A stretch of DNA of 64,000 nucleotides from Paraburkholderia tropica (GTDB lineage: Bacteria > Pseudomonadota > Gammaproteobacteria > Burkholderiales > Burkholderiaceae), in the NCBI RefSeq assembly GCF_900109265.1, contig NZ_FNZM01000007.1, positions 186,001 through 250,000 of the forward strand, given 5' to 3'. The first letter of the stretch is position 1. Each line of letters begins with the position of its first letter. Both the position numbers and the translations under genes were made by a program. Of the stretch, positions 7,131 to 16,273 are shown piece after piece. The notes below the pieces were generated by a model. The model saw only the letters and a list, made by a program, of their open reading frames with translations, made no database searches and was not told where the DNA came from.

Positions 7131-9763
7131 GCGGTGACTTCGGCGTCGGCGTGGCCGCCCAGGTAGGCGGCGGACAGTTTCGGATCGGCGGCCAGTTCGG
7201 CGGCCGTGCCGCTCGCGCTCACGCGGCCTTCTTCGAGCACATAGCCGCGGTCGGCGATCGCGAGCGCCATCGCCGCCATCTGGTCGACGAGCAGCATCGA
7301 GAGCGACTCGCTGCGCAGATCGTCGAGCGACGCGAACAGTTCGGCGATGACCTTGGGCGCGAGGCCGAGCGAAGGCTCGTCGAGCAGCAGCACGCGCGGC
7401 TTCGACATCAACGCGCGCGCGATGGCCAGCATCTGCTGCTCGCCGCCGGAGAGCAGCCCGGCGCGCCGATGCTGGCGCTCGCGCAGACGCGGATAGCGCG
7501 CGAACATCGACTCGATGCGCGCATCCAGTTCGCCGCGCGGCAGTCGGCCCGACGGGAACGCGCCAAGCTTGAGGTTATCGAGTACCGAGAGTTCGGGGAA
7601 GACCTGGCGGCCCTCGGGCACGAGCACGACGCCGAGCGCGGCGATCTGCGCGGCGTCGAGGCGCGCGAGGTCGCGGCCGTCGAAGGTCACGCCGCCGGCC
7701 ACCGGGCGATGCAGGCCCGCGAGGGCGCGCATGAGGGTCGATTTGCCCGCGCCGTTCGCGCCGAGCAGCGCGACCAGTTCGCCTTCGCGTACCTGCACGC
7801 TCACCGCGTGCAGAACGGGCGCGGCGCCATAGCCGGCCGTCACGTTGCCGACGCCGAGCACTTCGCGCGCCGGGGCATCGTCTTGCCGCGCAATGTGTGC
7901 AACGTGCGCGGGGCGCAGCGCATGCAGCGCGGCGTCGTTCGATGCGCCCAGATAGGCTTCTCGCACGGCGGCGTCGGCGCGAATCGCGGCGGGCTCGCCT
8001 TGCGCGAGAAAGCGTCCCGCGTCGATCACGACAATGCGATCCGATACGCCCATCACGAGCGACATGTCATGCTCGACGAGCCCGACGGTCACGCCCGAAT
8101 CGGCGATGCGGCGCAGCAGGGTGCCGAGACGCGCCTTGTCTTCGCTGGACAGGCCCGCAGCGGGTTCGTCGAGCAGCAGCACGGCGGGGCGCGTGGCGAG
8201 GGCGCGCGCGATTTCGACGAGGCGGCGGTCGACGTGCGCGAGGCTGGCGGCTTCGATCTGCGCGTCGCCGTGATAGCCGCAGGCGCGCAGCAGCGCGAGC
8301 GCCTGCATGCGCGGCGCGTCGCCCTGCATGCGCGCGGTGCCGAAAAGCGCGCCGAGACGGCCGCGCGTGAGCGCGAGCGCGACGTTGTCGAGCACCGAGA
8401 GGCTGCCGAACAGCTGCGAAGTCTGATAGGTGCGCGCCACACCGGCGCGCGCGCTCCGGAACGCGCTGCCAGCGTCGAGTTGCAGTGCGCCCAGCTTGCG
8501 CGTGCCGGTTTGCGGGCGATAGAAGCCCGAGAGCATGTTGAGGACCGTCGATTTACCGGCGCCGTTCGGACCGATCAGGCTCGTCACGCGCGCGGCGGGC
8601 AGCTCGAACGACAGATCGCTGACGGCCTTCACGCCGTCGAACGTCATCGAGAGGCCTTGCGCGGCGAGCGAGCGGCGCGCATCGGCGCTGAGCGGTTCGA
8701 GGGCGACAGGCGCGGCGGCGTCCCGATCGTGCGGCGACTCGCCCGACTGCGCGCGCGACGGCGAGACCAGCCGACGCACCAGCGCCGCCGCCACGCCGGC
8801 CACGCCGTTGGGCGCGCTCCACAGCACGACGAGCAGCAGCACGCCAAAGCACAGCAGACGCAGGTTTTCGAGCCCGGCGAGCAATTCGGGCAGCAGACCG
8901 ACCACCGCCGCGCCCACCAGCGGCCCGGCCAGCGATCCCGCGCCGCCGATCATCACGACGAGCACGAAGAGGATCGATTGGGAAAACGAGAACATGCCGG
9001 GCGTCACCATGCCTTGCAGCGGCGCGAACAGTCCGCCCGCGAAACCGGCCAGTGCCGCCGAGAACGCGAACGCCACGGTTTTCACCGTGAGCGCGTTCAC
9101 GCCGATCGAGGCCGCCGCCGTTTCGCTGTCGCGCACCGCGCGCATGGCCGCGCCCCACGCGCCGTGCGAAACGCGCGCATAGAGCGCGAGCGCCACGGCG
9201 AGCAACACGAGCGCGATCAGGGCGACGGCGCGCTCGCCATCGGCGAAACCGCCGAGCGCCGGGCCGAACACGTTCATGATGCCGTTTTGCCCGCCGGTGA
9301 GATCGCCGCCTTCCACGGCGCTTTGCTCGATCACGAAGGTGAACGCGATCGTCACCATCGCGAGGCCCGGGCCGCGCACCCGCAGGGCGGTGAGCGCAAG
9401 CAGCGCCCCGGCGACGGCGGCGACGCCCGCGCCGAGCGCCCACGCGCTCCAGAAGCTCCAGCCGAACTGCGTGGTGAGAATGGCGACGGCGTAAGCGCCG
9501 ATCGCGAAGAACGCCGCGTGGCCGAACGACACCTGGCCGGTCAGCCCGAGCAGCAGGTTGAGGCCGACGCCGCAGATAGCCAGCAACACCACGCCCGCCA
9601 GCACCACGACGAAATAGCCGTTGACGTTGCATGCGGCGAACGCGGCGGCGAGCAGCACGACGGCGAGCGCCGCGCCCTGCCAGAGTCCGCGCGAACGCGC
9701 CTCGCCTGAACGTGGCGCGGGCATTGCCTCGCGCGCGACGAGAGAAAGTCGGGAATCGCTCAT
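7127..9763 (-). CDS. LivM-LivG-LivF fusion: permease plus two ATPases of a HAAT importer
   Basis: 878 residues combining three proteins that are normally separate. Residues ~1-335 form a LivM-type permease (GLNLLLGLTGQVSFGHAAFFAIGAY). Residues ~370-620 are a LivG ATPase (Walker A GPNGAGKST near 398, Walker B LLLDEPAAGL). Residues ~640-878 are a LivF ATPase (Walker A GANGAGKST near 669, signature LLSGGEQQM, Walker B LLLDEPSLGL). The LivG half carries a degenerate signature (ASLAHVDRR). One continuous frame runs through all three without a stop. It overlaps livH upstream and the gamma-glutamyltransferase gene downstream by four bases each. Family substrates include branched-chain amino acids, amides and urea; the real one is unknown. 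Confidence 0.9.
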   Translation of the reverse strand: MSDSRLSLVAREAMPAPRSGEARSRGLWQGAALAVVLLAAAFAACNVNGYFVVVLAGVVLLAICGVGLNLLLGLTGQVSFGHAAFFAIGAYAVAILTTQFGWSFWSAWALGAGVAAVAGALLALTALRVRGPGLAMVTIAFTFVIEQSAVEGGDLTGGQNGIMNVFGPALGGFADGERAVALIALVLLAVALALYARVSHGAWGAAMRAVRDSETAAASIGVNALTVKTVAFAFSAALAGFAGGLFAPLQGMVTPGMFSFSQSILFVLVVMIGGAGSLAGPLVGAAVVGLLPELLAGLENLRLLCFGVLLLVVLWSAPNGVAGVAAALVRRLVSPSRAQSGESPHDRDAAAPVALEPLSADARRSLAAQGLSMTFDGVKAVSDLSFELPAARVTSLIGPNGAGKSTVLNMLSGFYRPQTGTRKLGALQLDAGSAFRSARAGVARTYQTSQLFGSLSVLDNVALALTRGRLGALFGTARMQGDAPRMQALALLRACGYHGDAQIEAASLAHVDRRLVEIARALATRPAVLLLDEPAAGLSSEDKARLGTLLRRIADSGVTVGLVEHDMSLVMGVSDRIVVIDAGRFLAQGEPAAIRADAAVREAYLGASNDAALHALRPAHVAHIARQDDAPAREVLGVGNVTAGYGAAPVLHAVSVQVREGELVALLGANGAGKSTLMRALAGLHRPVAGGVTFDGRDLARLDAAQIAALGVVLVPEGRQVFPELSVLDNLKLGAFPSGRLPRGELDARIESMFARYPRLRERQHRRAGLLSGGEQQMLAIARALMSKPRVLLLDEPSLGLAPKVIAELFASLDDLRSESLSMLLVDQMAAMALAIADRGYVLEEGRVSASGTAAELAADPKLSAAYLGGHADAEVTA

Positions 9764-10638
9764 ACCTTGCGCACCTCCGCGCGCCCGAAGAGGCCGTTGG
9801 GACGGATCGCCAGCACGACGATCAGCAGCCCGAATGTGATGATCTGCGTGTAACTGGATCCGAGCGTGGCCGTGATCATCGCTTCGGCAGCGCCGAACAG
9901 CAGGCCCGCGATCATCACGCCCCACGCGCTGGACAGCCCGCCCAGAATCGCGACCGCGAAGGCCTTGAGCCCGAACACGGTGCCCATGTCCGACTGCACG
10001 TTGAACAGCGGCGCGATCAGCACGCCCGCGATGCCCGCAAGTAGCGCCGAAACAGCGAACGCTGCCGCGATGGTGCGCTGGATCGGAATGCCCATCAGAC
10101 GCGCGGCGTCGCGGTTCTGCACCACGGCCAGCATCGCCACGCCCCAGCGCGAGCGGCGCAGCGCGTAATGCAGCACGGCGGCCAGCAGCAGGCCGACCGC
10201 GGGAATCACGAGCTGCAACGGATACACGCCGAGCCCCGCGTCGCCGATATGCAGCGACGACTGCGCGAGCGGCGAGGGCAGGCTGCGCGGCTCGGTGCCG
10301 AAGGTCAGCATGACGACGTTGTCGAGCACGATGCCGAGCGCCACGGTCGCCATGAGCCACGCGTTCGAGCCGCGCCGCGCGAACGGCCGCACGGCGAGGC
10401 GCTCGACGACGAGGCCGTAGAGCGCGCACGCGGCCAGCGCCAGCGCGATGGCGAGCGGCATGGGCCAGCCGAGCGTCTGCGCGAAGGTGTAGGCGAGCAC
10501 GGCGCCGAGCATCATCGAGCTGCCCTGCGCGAAGTTGACGGTCGCGCTGACCGCGAACGTCAGATGAAAGCCGAGCGCCATCAGCCCGTACATGCTGCCG
10601 AGGCCAAGGCCCGCAACCAGCGCCGATATCCATTGCAT
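9760..10638 (-). CDS. LivH-type ABC importer permease
   Basis: 292-residue inner-membrane permease of the hydrophobic amino acid transporter family, with about eight hydrophobic segments. Typical motifs are LGSMYGLMALGFHLTFAVSATVNFAQG at the N-terminus and FGLKAFAVAILGGLSSAWGVMIAGLLFG near the C-terminus. The start MQWISALVAG matches the family; longer upstream frames are not membrane-like. It is the second gene of the operon, 40 bases after the binding-protein gene, and overlaps the LivMGF fusion gene by four bases. It should pair with the LivM part of the fusion to form the channel. Confidence 0.92.
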   Translation of the reverse strand: MQWISALVAGLGLGSMYGLMALGFHLTFAVSATVNFAQGSSMMLGAVLAYTFAQTLGWPMPLAIALALAACALYGLVVERLAVRPFARRGSNAWLMATVALGIVLDNVVMLTFGTEPRSLPSPLAQSSLHIGDAGLGVYPLQLVIPAVGLLLAAVLHYALRRSRWGVAMLAVVQNRDAARLMGIPIQRTIAAAFAVSALLAGIAGVLIAPLFNVQSDMGTVFGLKAFAVAILGGLSSAWGVMIAGLLFGAAEAMITATLGSSYTQIITFGLLIVVLAIRPNGLFGRAEVRKV

Positions 10639-10678
10639 GAGTAAATCTCTCCGGGGTTTTCCGCGTGTTGTGCCGGCT

Positions 10679-11929
10679 TTACTTCGCGGCCATCTGGCCG
10701 CCCGCGGCGCTGACCGGCACGATCCGGTTGTCGATGAACTGCGCCCACACATAGTCGCTCGCGCCCAGCGCGTCGGGCTGCTGCTCGCTGAACGGATGCA
10801 CGTAGGTCTTGATCAGCCCGTCGTAGCGGTCGATTGCGTAGAAGCCCTTGCGGATCGCATCGCCGTCGGTGGAGCCGGCCTTGTCGATGGCGAGCGCGCT
10901 CAGATGCATCGCATCGTAGGCATTGGCGACGCCCACGGCGGGCGTGATGTCGTCGGCGCTCTTGATGTCGGGGTACTTCGCCTTGAGTTCGGCCACCACG
11001 CGCGCGCTGATCGGCGAGGTCGCGCCGAAGAAGCTATACGTCTGCACGAAATGCACGTTCTTTGCGTTCGGTCCCGCGAGTTCCGTGAAGCGGCCGCCCG
11101 CCGGGCCCCAGTGCGAGACGATCGGCACCTTCCAGCCCATGCGGTCGAGCGACTTCACCACCTGCGCCGAAGGCCCGACATTGCCGACCATCAGCAAGGT
11201 ATCGGCGCCCGCGGCCTTCAGGCGGCCGAGCTGCGGCGTGACGTCGACATCCGTCGCCTCGATCTTTTCGATGCCGGCCGGCTTCATGCCCTTGGCGGCC
11301 AGCGCCGCGACGATGCCCTTTTCGTTCGACTGGCCCCACGGATTGTTGACGAGCACGAGGCCGAGCTTCTTCGCGCCGAAAGCCTGCTGCGCGTGCGCGA
11401 CCATCGCCACGTCCACCAGTTCGTCGACGGCGGACACGCGGAACGCGAAGTTCGGCTTCGCGCCGTTGTGCGTGATCTGCGTGCCCGCGGCCCACGGGTC
11501 CATGAACGGCACTTTCTCGTGATTGGCGAGCGGCACGATCGCCATCGAAACCGGCGTATCGAGGCCGCCGAACAGCACCGCCACCTTGTCCTTGTAGATC
11601 AGTTCGCGCGCGGCCAGCACGCCCTTGGCGGGATTGCCTTCGTCGTCGCGGCGCACGAGTTCGAGCTTGCGGCCGCCGAGCACGCCGCCGCTTGCGTTGA
11701 TCTCGTCGATGGCGATGGTCATGCCGCGCGTGAGCGCTTCGCCCGCGCGCGCCGACTGGCCGGAGAGCGCGGTGACGAGGCCGATCTTGATGGTGTCGGC
11801 GGCATACGCGACGCCGCACGACAGCGCGGCAGCGGTGAGCGCAAGCGCGACGGCACTCGTCTTGAACCACTGGCGGCGCGGCGAGGAAGCGGGGCGGACG
11901 GCCTGGTGGGCGGCGTGACGTAGCGGCAT
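10679..11929 (-). CDS. Periplasmic substrate-binding protein of the Liv-type importer
   Basis: 416-residue type I periplasmic binding protein. A Sec signal (FKTSAVALALTAAALSCGVAYAA) is preceded by a long basic N-region containing RRQWFKTS. The mature protein opens with DTIKIGLVTALSGQSARAGEALTRGM and contains the family core INASGGVLGGRKLELVRRDDEGNPAKGV. It is the first gene of the leftward importer operon and has a GGAG ribosome site; the start at MPLRHAAHQ is chosen for that reason. It sets the substrate range of the transporter, but residues alone do not reveal the ligand. Homologues bind amino acids, amides, urea or aromatic acids. Confidence 0.9.
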   Translation of the reverse strand: MPLRHAAHQAVRPASSPRRQWFKTSAVALALTAAALSCGVAYAADTIKIGLVTALSGQSARAGEALTRGMTIAIDEINASGGVLGGRKLELVRRDDEGNPAKGVLAARELIYKDKVAVLFGGLDTPVSMAIVPLANHEKVPFMDPWAAGTQITHNGAKPNFAFRVSAVDELVDVAMVAHAQQAFGAKKLGLVLVNNPWGQSNEKGIVAALAAKGMKPAGIEKIEATDVDVTPQLGRLKAAGADTLLMVGNVGPSAQVVKSLDRMGWKVPIVSHWGPAGGRFTELAGPNAKNVHFVQTYSFFGATSPISARVVAELKAKYPDIKSADDITPAVGVANAYDAMHLSALAIDKAGSTDGDAIRKGFYAIDRYDGLIKTYVHPFSEQQPDALGASDYVWAQFIDNRIVPVSAAGGQMAAK

Positions 11930-12249
11930 GAGACGGTTCTCCAGTGAGTGTGACGGACGCGGGCGAGGCCGCGGATGCGTCGCTTCACGCAAGAGCTATG
12001 CCATTTCGTTCGCGATTGGAGCAGATAGTTGCCGACGCCAGTAATCACAACGTGCGAACGATATGGAACGCCAATTGCATACGATCTGGCTATCAGATGG
12101 TTAACCATTTGTGGTGCGCCAAATCGGTTCGCGTTCGCACAACAGCGGTGCGCCGCGCGCGACGACAGGCACCACGACAGGCACCGCGTTATGGCTGCAA
12201 AGCGGTGCGCCCCATCGCCGACTGCAATCGCACACTACGCAAGGACACA
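11930..12249. other. Divergent control region of the importer/deacetylase locus
   Basis: 320 bases with no credible gene, separating the leftward importer operon from the rightward deacetylase-GntR-flavin reductase genes. It holds the palindrome listed at 12097-12108 and is the natural place for both promoters. An AAGGA ribosome site precedes the deacetylase start. Confidence 0.5.
12097..12108. promoter_or_regulatory. Candidate GntR operator ATGGTTAACCAT
   Basis: ATGGTTAACCAT is a perfect 12-bp palindrome, and the wider CAGATGGTTAACCATTTG is palindromic at 16 of 18 positions. The core fits the T-x-GT-TA-AC-x-A form bound by FadR-subfamily GntR proteins, and a gene for such a regulator (13318) is part of this locus. 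Inference from shape and position. Confidence 0.55.
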
Positions 12250-13269
12250 ATGAGCACAACCTTCATGGAAGCCGCGCCGATCGACGCGAACGCCACCCGG
12301 CGCGACGACCCGCGCTTCGGCGCGCTGCGCACGCACGGGCGCTTCGACTATCGGCCGATCGTCGCGCGCGATACGTATTGCTGGCCCAACGGCGCGCGCC
12401 TCGCGGTCTATCTCGGCTTCAATCTGGAGCACTTCGCGTTCGGCGAAGGGCTGGGCGCGAATCTCGGTCCGCTTTCGCCGCAGCCGGACGTGCTCAATTA
12501 CAGTTGGCGCGAATACGGCAATCGCGTGGGCGCGTGGCGTTGCCTCGATCTGTTCGACGATCTCGCGTTGCCCGCGGGCATCGTCATGAACACGGCGCTC
12601 CTCGATCATTGCCCGGAGTTGATCGCAGCCTGCGTGAAGCGCGGCGACGAACTGATCGCGCACGGCCATTCCAACGCGCACCGGCAGAGCGACTTCGAAC
12701 GCGCGCACGAGCGCGATCTGATCGTGCATTGCCGCGCGCGTCTCGCGGCGCTCACGGGGCAGGCGCCGGCGGGCTGGCTGTCACCGTGGATTTCGGAGAC
12801 GCTCGACACGCCCGATCTGCTCGCGCAGGCGGGGTATCGCTATACGCTCAACTGGTGTCACGACGACCGTCCCGTCCGCATGCGCACCGGACATGGGCCG
12901 CTGTGGTCGATTCCGTATCCGCAGGAAGTGAACGACATTCCGATGATCGTTGGACGGCATCTGGACGGCGCGGCGTTCGCGGACATGATCGTCGATCAGT
13001 TCGACGAGATGCTTACGCAGGCCACGCATCCCACGCGCGGGCAGCCGCTGGTGATGGGGATCGCGCTGCATCCTTATCTGGTCGGGCAACCGTATCGCCT
13101 GCGCCACCTCCGACGCGCGCTTGCGCACATCGCGCAGGCGGCGCGCGCGGGCACGATCTGGATGACGACGCCGGGCGCGATCAGCGCGCATATGGATGCG
13201 ATCGAGGCAGCGACCGAAGCCTCGAGTGAAGGCGCAATCGGCAGCGATCTGGCGGCCACGATCCGCTAA
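12250..13269 (+). CDS. Polysaccharide deacetylase family hydrolase (PuuE/allantoinase-like)
   Basis: 339-residue member of the NodB/PuuE carbohydrate-esterase-4 superfamily. Features seen are FNLEHFAFGEG near the N-terminus, the EYGNRVGAWRCLDLFDDLALPAGIVMNTALLDHCPELI segment, the metal-site style EL-IAHGHSNAH, and GIALHPYLVGQPYRLRHLRRALAHI near the C-terminus. In this branch members act on ureides or cyclic imides (allantoinase PuuE, cyclic imide hydrolase) rather than on polysaccharides. There is no signal peptide, in keeping with a cytoplasmic hydrolase. It heads a rightward group with a GntR regulator and a flavin reductase and is divergent from an amino-acid-type importer, so it probably opens or deacylates the imported compound. 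Confidence 0.8.
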   Translation: MSTTFMEAAPIDANATRRDDPRFGALRTHGRFDYRPIVARDTYCWPNGARLAVYLGFNLEHFAFGEGLGANLGPLSPQPDVLNYSWREYGNRVGAWRCLDLFDDLALPAGIVMNTALLDHCPELIAACVKRGDELIAHGHSNAHRQSDFERAHERDLIVHCRARLAALTGQAPAGWLSPWISETLDTPDLLAQAGYRYTLNWCHDDRPVRMRTGHGPLWSIPYPQEVNDIPMIVGRHLDGAAFADMIVDQFDEMLTQATHPTRGQPLVMGIALHPYLVGQPYRLRHLRRALAHIAQAARAGTIWMTTPGAISAHMDAIEAATEASSEGAIGSDLAATIR

Positions 13270-13317
13270 ACTGGCTCACGATTCCCTCACCCGCTATCCC
13301 TGCTTGCGCCGAACGCG

Positions 13318-14148
13318 TTGCACATCATGCCCACCAGCCGACCGCCCCGACCTGACCGATCCCCTGCCGCGAAGAAAGCCGCCGCGAAGAAACCTGCCGT
13401 GCACGAAACGGGCGACGAAGCGCTCGCGAGCGCGCATGACGCCATGCAGACCGAAGCGGGTATCGAAACGCAGATGTACCGCACCATCGTGGATGGCGTG
13501 CTCGCGCATCGGCTCACGCCAGGCACGAAACTGCCTGAGCCGGAGCTGTGCCAGTTGTTCGATGTGGGCCGCGCGAGCGTGCGCCGCGTGCTCGAGAAGC
13601 TCGCGCATGATGGCATCGTCACGCTGCGGCCGAACAAGGGCGCGGTGATCGCCGAGCCTACGCCCGAGGAAACGCGCACGATTTTCGAAGCGCGCCGCGC
13701 ACTCGAACGCGCGCTGGTCGAACTGGCGGTCGCGCGCGTGACCGATGCCGACCTCGCGCAATTGCGCAAGCAGCTCGACGACGAACACGCGGCGATGCAC
13801 CGCTTCGATCAGCCTTCATGGGCGCGTCTGGCGAGCGATTTTCATCTGCGCGTGGCGGCGCTTGCGGGCAATGCGGTGCTGCAACGCTATCTGGTCGAGC
13901 TGGTGTCGCGCTGCTCGTTGATTGTCGGGCTGTACGAGCCGCCGGGCTATGCGCCTTGCGAGCACGACGAACACGCGGCCATCGTCGAGTGCATTGCGCA
14001 GCGCGACGCCGAAGGCGCGATTGCGCGCATGCAGGCCCACCTCGTCGATCTGGAGCAGCGCATCGAGACCACCCGCATGCGTGGCGAAAAGAGCCTCGCC
14101 TCGCTGCTCGGGCTGGCTGAAACGAAAGTGGCCGGCGCGCGCAAATGA
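13318..14148 (+). CDS. GntR/FCD-family transcriptional regulator
   Basis: 276 residues. After a low-complexity basic N-terminus (AAKKAAAKKPA), a GntR winged helix lies at about 50-115 (LPEPELCQLFDVGRASVRRVLEKLAHDGIVTLRPNKGAVI), followed by an all-helical FCD ligand domain with the acidic/histidine metal-site pattern (FHLRVAALAGN, EHDEHAAIVECIAQRD). An alternative start is three codons downstream at MPTSRP. It lies 48 bases after the deacetylase gene. It is the obvious candidate to bind the palindrome at 12097-12108 and control both the importer and catabolic genes. Confidence 0.9.
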   Translation: MHIMPTSRPPRPDRSPAAKKAAAKKPAVHETGDEALASAHDAMQTEAGIETQMYRTIVDGVLAHRLTPGTKLPEPELCQLFDVGRASVRRVLEKLAHDGIVTLRPNKGAVIAEPTPEETRTIFEARRALERALVELAVARVTDADLAQLRKQLDDEHAAMHRFDQPSWARLASDFHLRVAALAGNAVLQRYLVELVSRCSLIVGLYEPPGYAPCEHDEHAAIVECIAQRDAEGAIARMQAHLVDLEQRIETTRMRGEKSLASLLGLAETKVAGARK

Positions 14149-14205
14149 TGCACGCGGCGCGCCGCCGCGAACCCAACAAACGCCCATGAAGGGGCGCAAA
14201 ACGCC

Positions 14206-14841
14206 ATGGAAATCGACTTCAACGAACTCACGGCTTACGAGCGTTACAAGCTGATGGCGGGGCTCATCGTGCCGCGGCCAATCGCACTCGTGACGACCCT
14301 GAGCCCGGGCGGCGTGATCAACGCTGCGCCGTTCTCGATGTTCAACATGGTCGGCGAAGAGCCGCCGATCGTGATGCTGTCCGTGAATCGCCGCGACGAC
14401 GACTCGCTCAAGGACACCGCCGCGAATATTCTGCGCGAGCGCGAATTCGTGGTGCATCTGACCGACGAAGCGATCGCTGCAAAAATGCACGCCTGCGGCG
14501 AAAGCCTGCCTGCGTCGGAAAGCGAACTTGCGCACGCGGGGCTGACGTCAGTACCGTCGACGCGTGGCGGCCCGCCGCGTATCGCCGAAGCGCCGGTGGC
14601 GTTTGAATGCACGCTCTGGGAGACGCTCGAAACACCGAGCCGCCATATTTTCATCGGACGCGTGGAGCGGCTGCATGCGCGCGACGATCTGATCGACCGC
14701 GAGCGCTGCCGCGTGCGTTTGCAGCATTACTATCCGGTCGGGCGTTTCGGCGCGAGCTTTTATGTCGATACGCGCAACCGCTTTTCGATGGAAGTCAACG
14801 AGGGCACGACGACTACGGCGACTTCCGTGGACGAAATGTAA
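14206..14841 (+). CDS. Flavin reductase-like, FMN-binding protein
   Basis: 211 residues of the flavin-reductase-like (split-barrel) family: VPRPIALVTTLSPGGVINAAPFSMFNMVGEEPPIVMLSVNRR at the N-terminus is the FMN-binding signature, and HIFIGRVERLHARDDLID is the typical central strand. Proteins of this kind either supply reduced flavin to a monooxygenase or act directly on small substrates. No monooxygenase gene is adjacent. It follows the GntR gene by 57 bases and probably belongs to the same transcript. Cytoplasmic, no signal. Confidence 0.87.
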   Translation: MEIDFNELTAYERYKLMAGLIVPRPIALVTTLSPGGVINAAPFSMFNMVGEEPPIVMLSVNRRDDDSLKDTAANILREREFVVHLTDEAIAAKMHACGESLPASESELAHAGLTSVPSTRGGPPRIAEAPVAFECTLWETLETPSRHIFIGRVERLHARDDLIDRERCRVRLQHYYPVGRFGASFYVDTRNRFSMEVNEGTTTTATSVDEM

Positions 14842-14899
14842 TTCAGCGACGATGCCTGCCGGGAAACTTGAGAGCAGGGCGACTGCATCTAACCTGATG

Positions 14900-16273
14900 T
14901 CATTCGATGATATCGGCCGTTTCACTCAACACAACCCGGCAGCCTGATTCGACGCGATCGAACGCCAAAGTCATGCCATGCATGACGGCGACCGCATTCG
15001 CAAGACTGAGCCCAAGACCGTTTCCGGGCGTATGGCGGCTGGCTTCGCCACGATAAAAGCGGCGCAAGACGGCTTGATGCTCGGATTCGGGAATGCCCGG
15101 CCCGGTGTCGTGAACGGACAAATAAACGTGCCCCTCAAGACGGGCGAGGCCGATAACAACCGTCCCGCCGACTGGCGAAAATTTGATCGCATTCTCGATC
15201 AGATTGGCGAGCGCTTCGAACAATAAATTCGGATCGCCTTCAAGCACGAATTCACCGCTGTCTTCGATTTCGCATCGGTAATTCAGTTGCTTTTCTTCAG
15301 CCGACGCCTCGTAGTATTCGTACACGTCTTTCACAATGGCGCCGAGATCGACCGCGACGAACGACTGCCGACGCACGCCGCTTTCAATTTCCGAAATGCG
15401 TAGCAGAGCGTTGAAAGTGTGATGCATGCTTGTTGCGTCGACGAGCGTATTGTCCAGCGCCTGACGATAATCGTCGACCGTCCGGCCACGCCGTTGCGCG
15501 CGCTCGAGTCCGGCGATCATCGACGTCAGTGGTGTGCGCAAGTCGTGCGCAATCGCGTCGCACACGCCTTTTACTTCATTCATCAGGCGCTCGATTTCGT
15601 CGAGCATGCCGTTGACCACGCGTACCAGACTCTCAAGATCGTCGTGACGCCGATGCGTCGGCAGACGTTGCGAGAGGTCGCCGCCAACGATCTGTTTGAT
15701 CGTTGCAGTGACCGCATCGAGTCGCCTAAGCGAGCCGAGTCCGATCAACGCCGCGCCGATCAAGCCAATCGCCAGCGCGATCATCGCGCCGATGAGCAGC
15801 ACGTTGACAAGCCCGCTGTTGAAGCTGTCCAGTTCCAGCGCATTCTGGCATCGCATGGCCATGCGATCGCCCGGCAGTTTCGCGGCAATACACCGGGCGG
15901 TCTGATTGATCGGTCCATCATGCAAGCGAATCGCGAATGGTTTTCCCACATATGGAATATCGCGAGGCAATGTCGTCAACGAACCGGCGATATAGCGCCC
16001 GTCATTGCCGAACAGGCCGTTCGGCCGTTGCTGGTCCGGATCGCTTTGACGCAGCACGTTGAACAGTGCGGACAAGCGTTCCGGCGAACTGCGTTGCATG
16101 GCGACATATTCCCGACCTAACCAGTCATCGACGCGTTGCGTTTCAAAACCGGTAATCGAAAAATACAGATAGGCGAATAGCGGCACCGAAATGCCGCCGA
16201 AGATGCCGAGGAACAGCACCGAAAGCCGAAAGCTCGTGGTGCGTCGAAGATCAATCAGGCGCACGAAGGACAT
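14900..16273 (-). CDS. Sensor histidine kinase
   Basis: 457-residue membrane kinase. Two hydrophobic segments (residues ~15-37 and ~152-178) flank a periplasmic sensor domain of about 115 residues, followed by HAMP, the dimerisation domain with phosphorylated His in DAIAHDLRTPLT near residue 245, and the ATPase domain with NLIENAIKFS, DTGPGIP and GNGLGLSLANAV. The gene overlaps its response regulator by 23 bases. It is divergent from the TonB receptor at 17477, so the pair may sense a ligand connected with that receptor; the sensor domain has no motif I can assign. Regulatory target is inference. Confidence 0.92.
   Translation of the reverse strand: MSFVRLIDLRRTTSFRLSVLFLGIFGGISVPLFAYLYFSITGFETQRVDDWLGREYVAMQRSSPERLSALFNVLRQSDPDQQRPNGLFGNDGRYIAGSLTTLPRDIPYVGKPFAIRLHDGPINQTARCIAAKLPGDRMAMRCQNALELDSFNSGLVNVLLIGAMIALAIGLIGAALIGLGSLRRLDAVTATIKQIVGGDLSQRLPTHRRHDDLESLVRVVNGMLDEIERLMNEVKGVCDAIAHDLRTPLTSMIAGLERAQRRGRTVDDYRQALDNTLVDATSMHHTFNALLRISEIESGVRRQSFVAVDLGAIVKDVYEYYEASAEEKQLNYRCEIEDSGEFVLEGDPNLLFEALANLIENAIKFSPVGGTVVIGLARLEGHVYLSVHDTGPGIPESEHQAVLRRFYRGEASRHTPGNGLGLSLANAVAVMHGMTLAFDRVESGCRVVLSETADIIE

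Noticed and set aside
7151..9709. Very long open frame (852 codons) on the plus strand
   Set aside because: It is antisense to the LivMGF fusion, is dominated by Arg, Ala, Gly, His and Glu, and has no family motif. Long mirror frames are common in GC-rich coding DNA.
9764..10633. N-terminal extension of the LivMGF fusion across livH (1168 codons in total)
   Set aside because: The extension is antifold, Arg/Ala-rich sequence lying in another frame over livH. The fusion starts at MSDSRLSL with the typical ATGA overlap.
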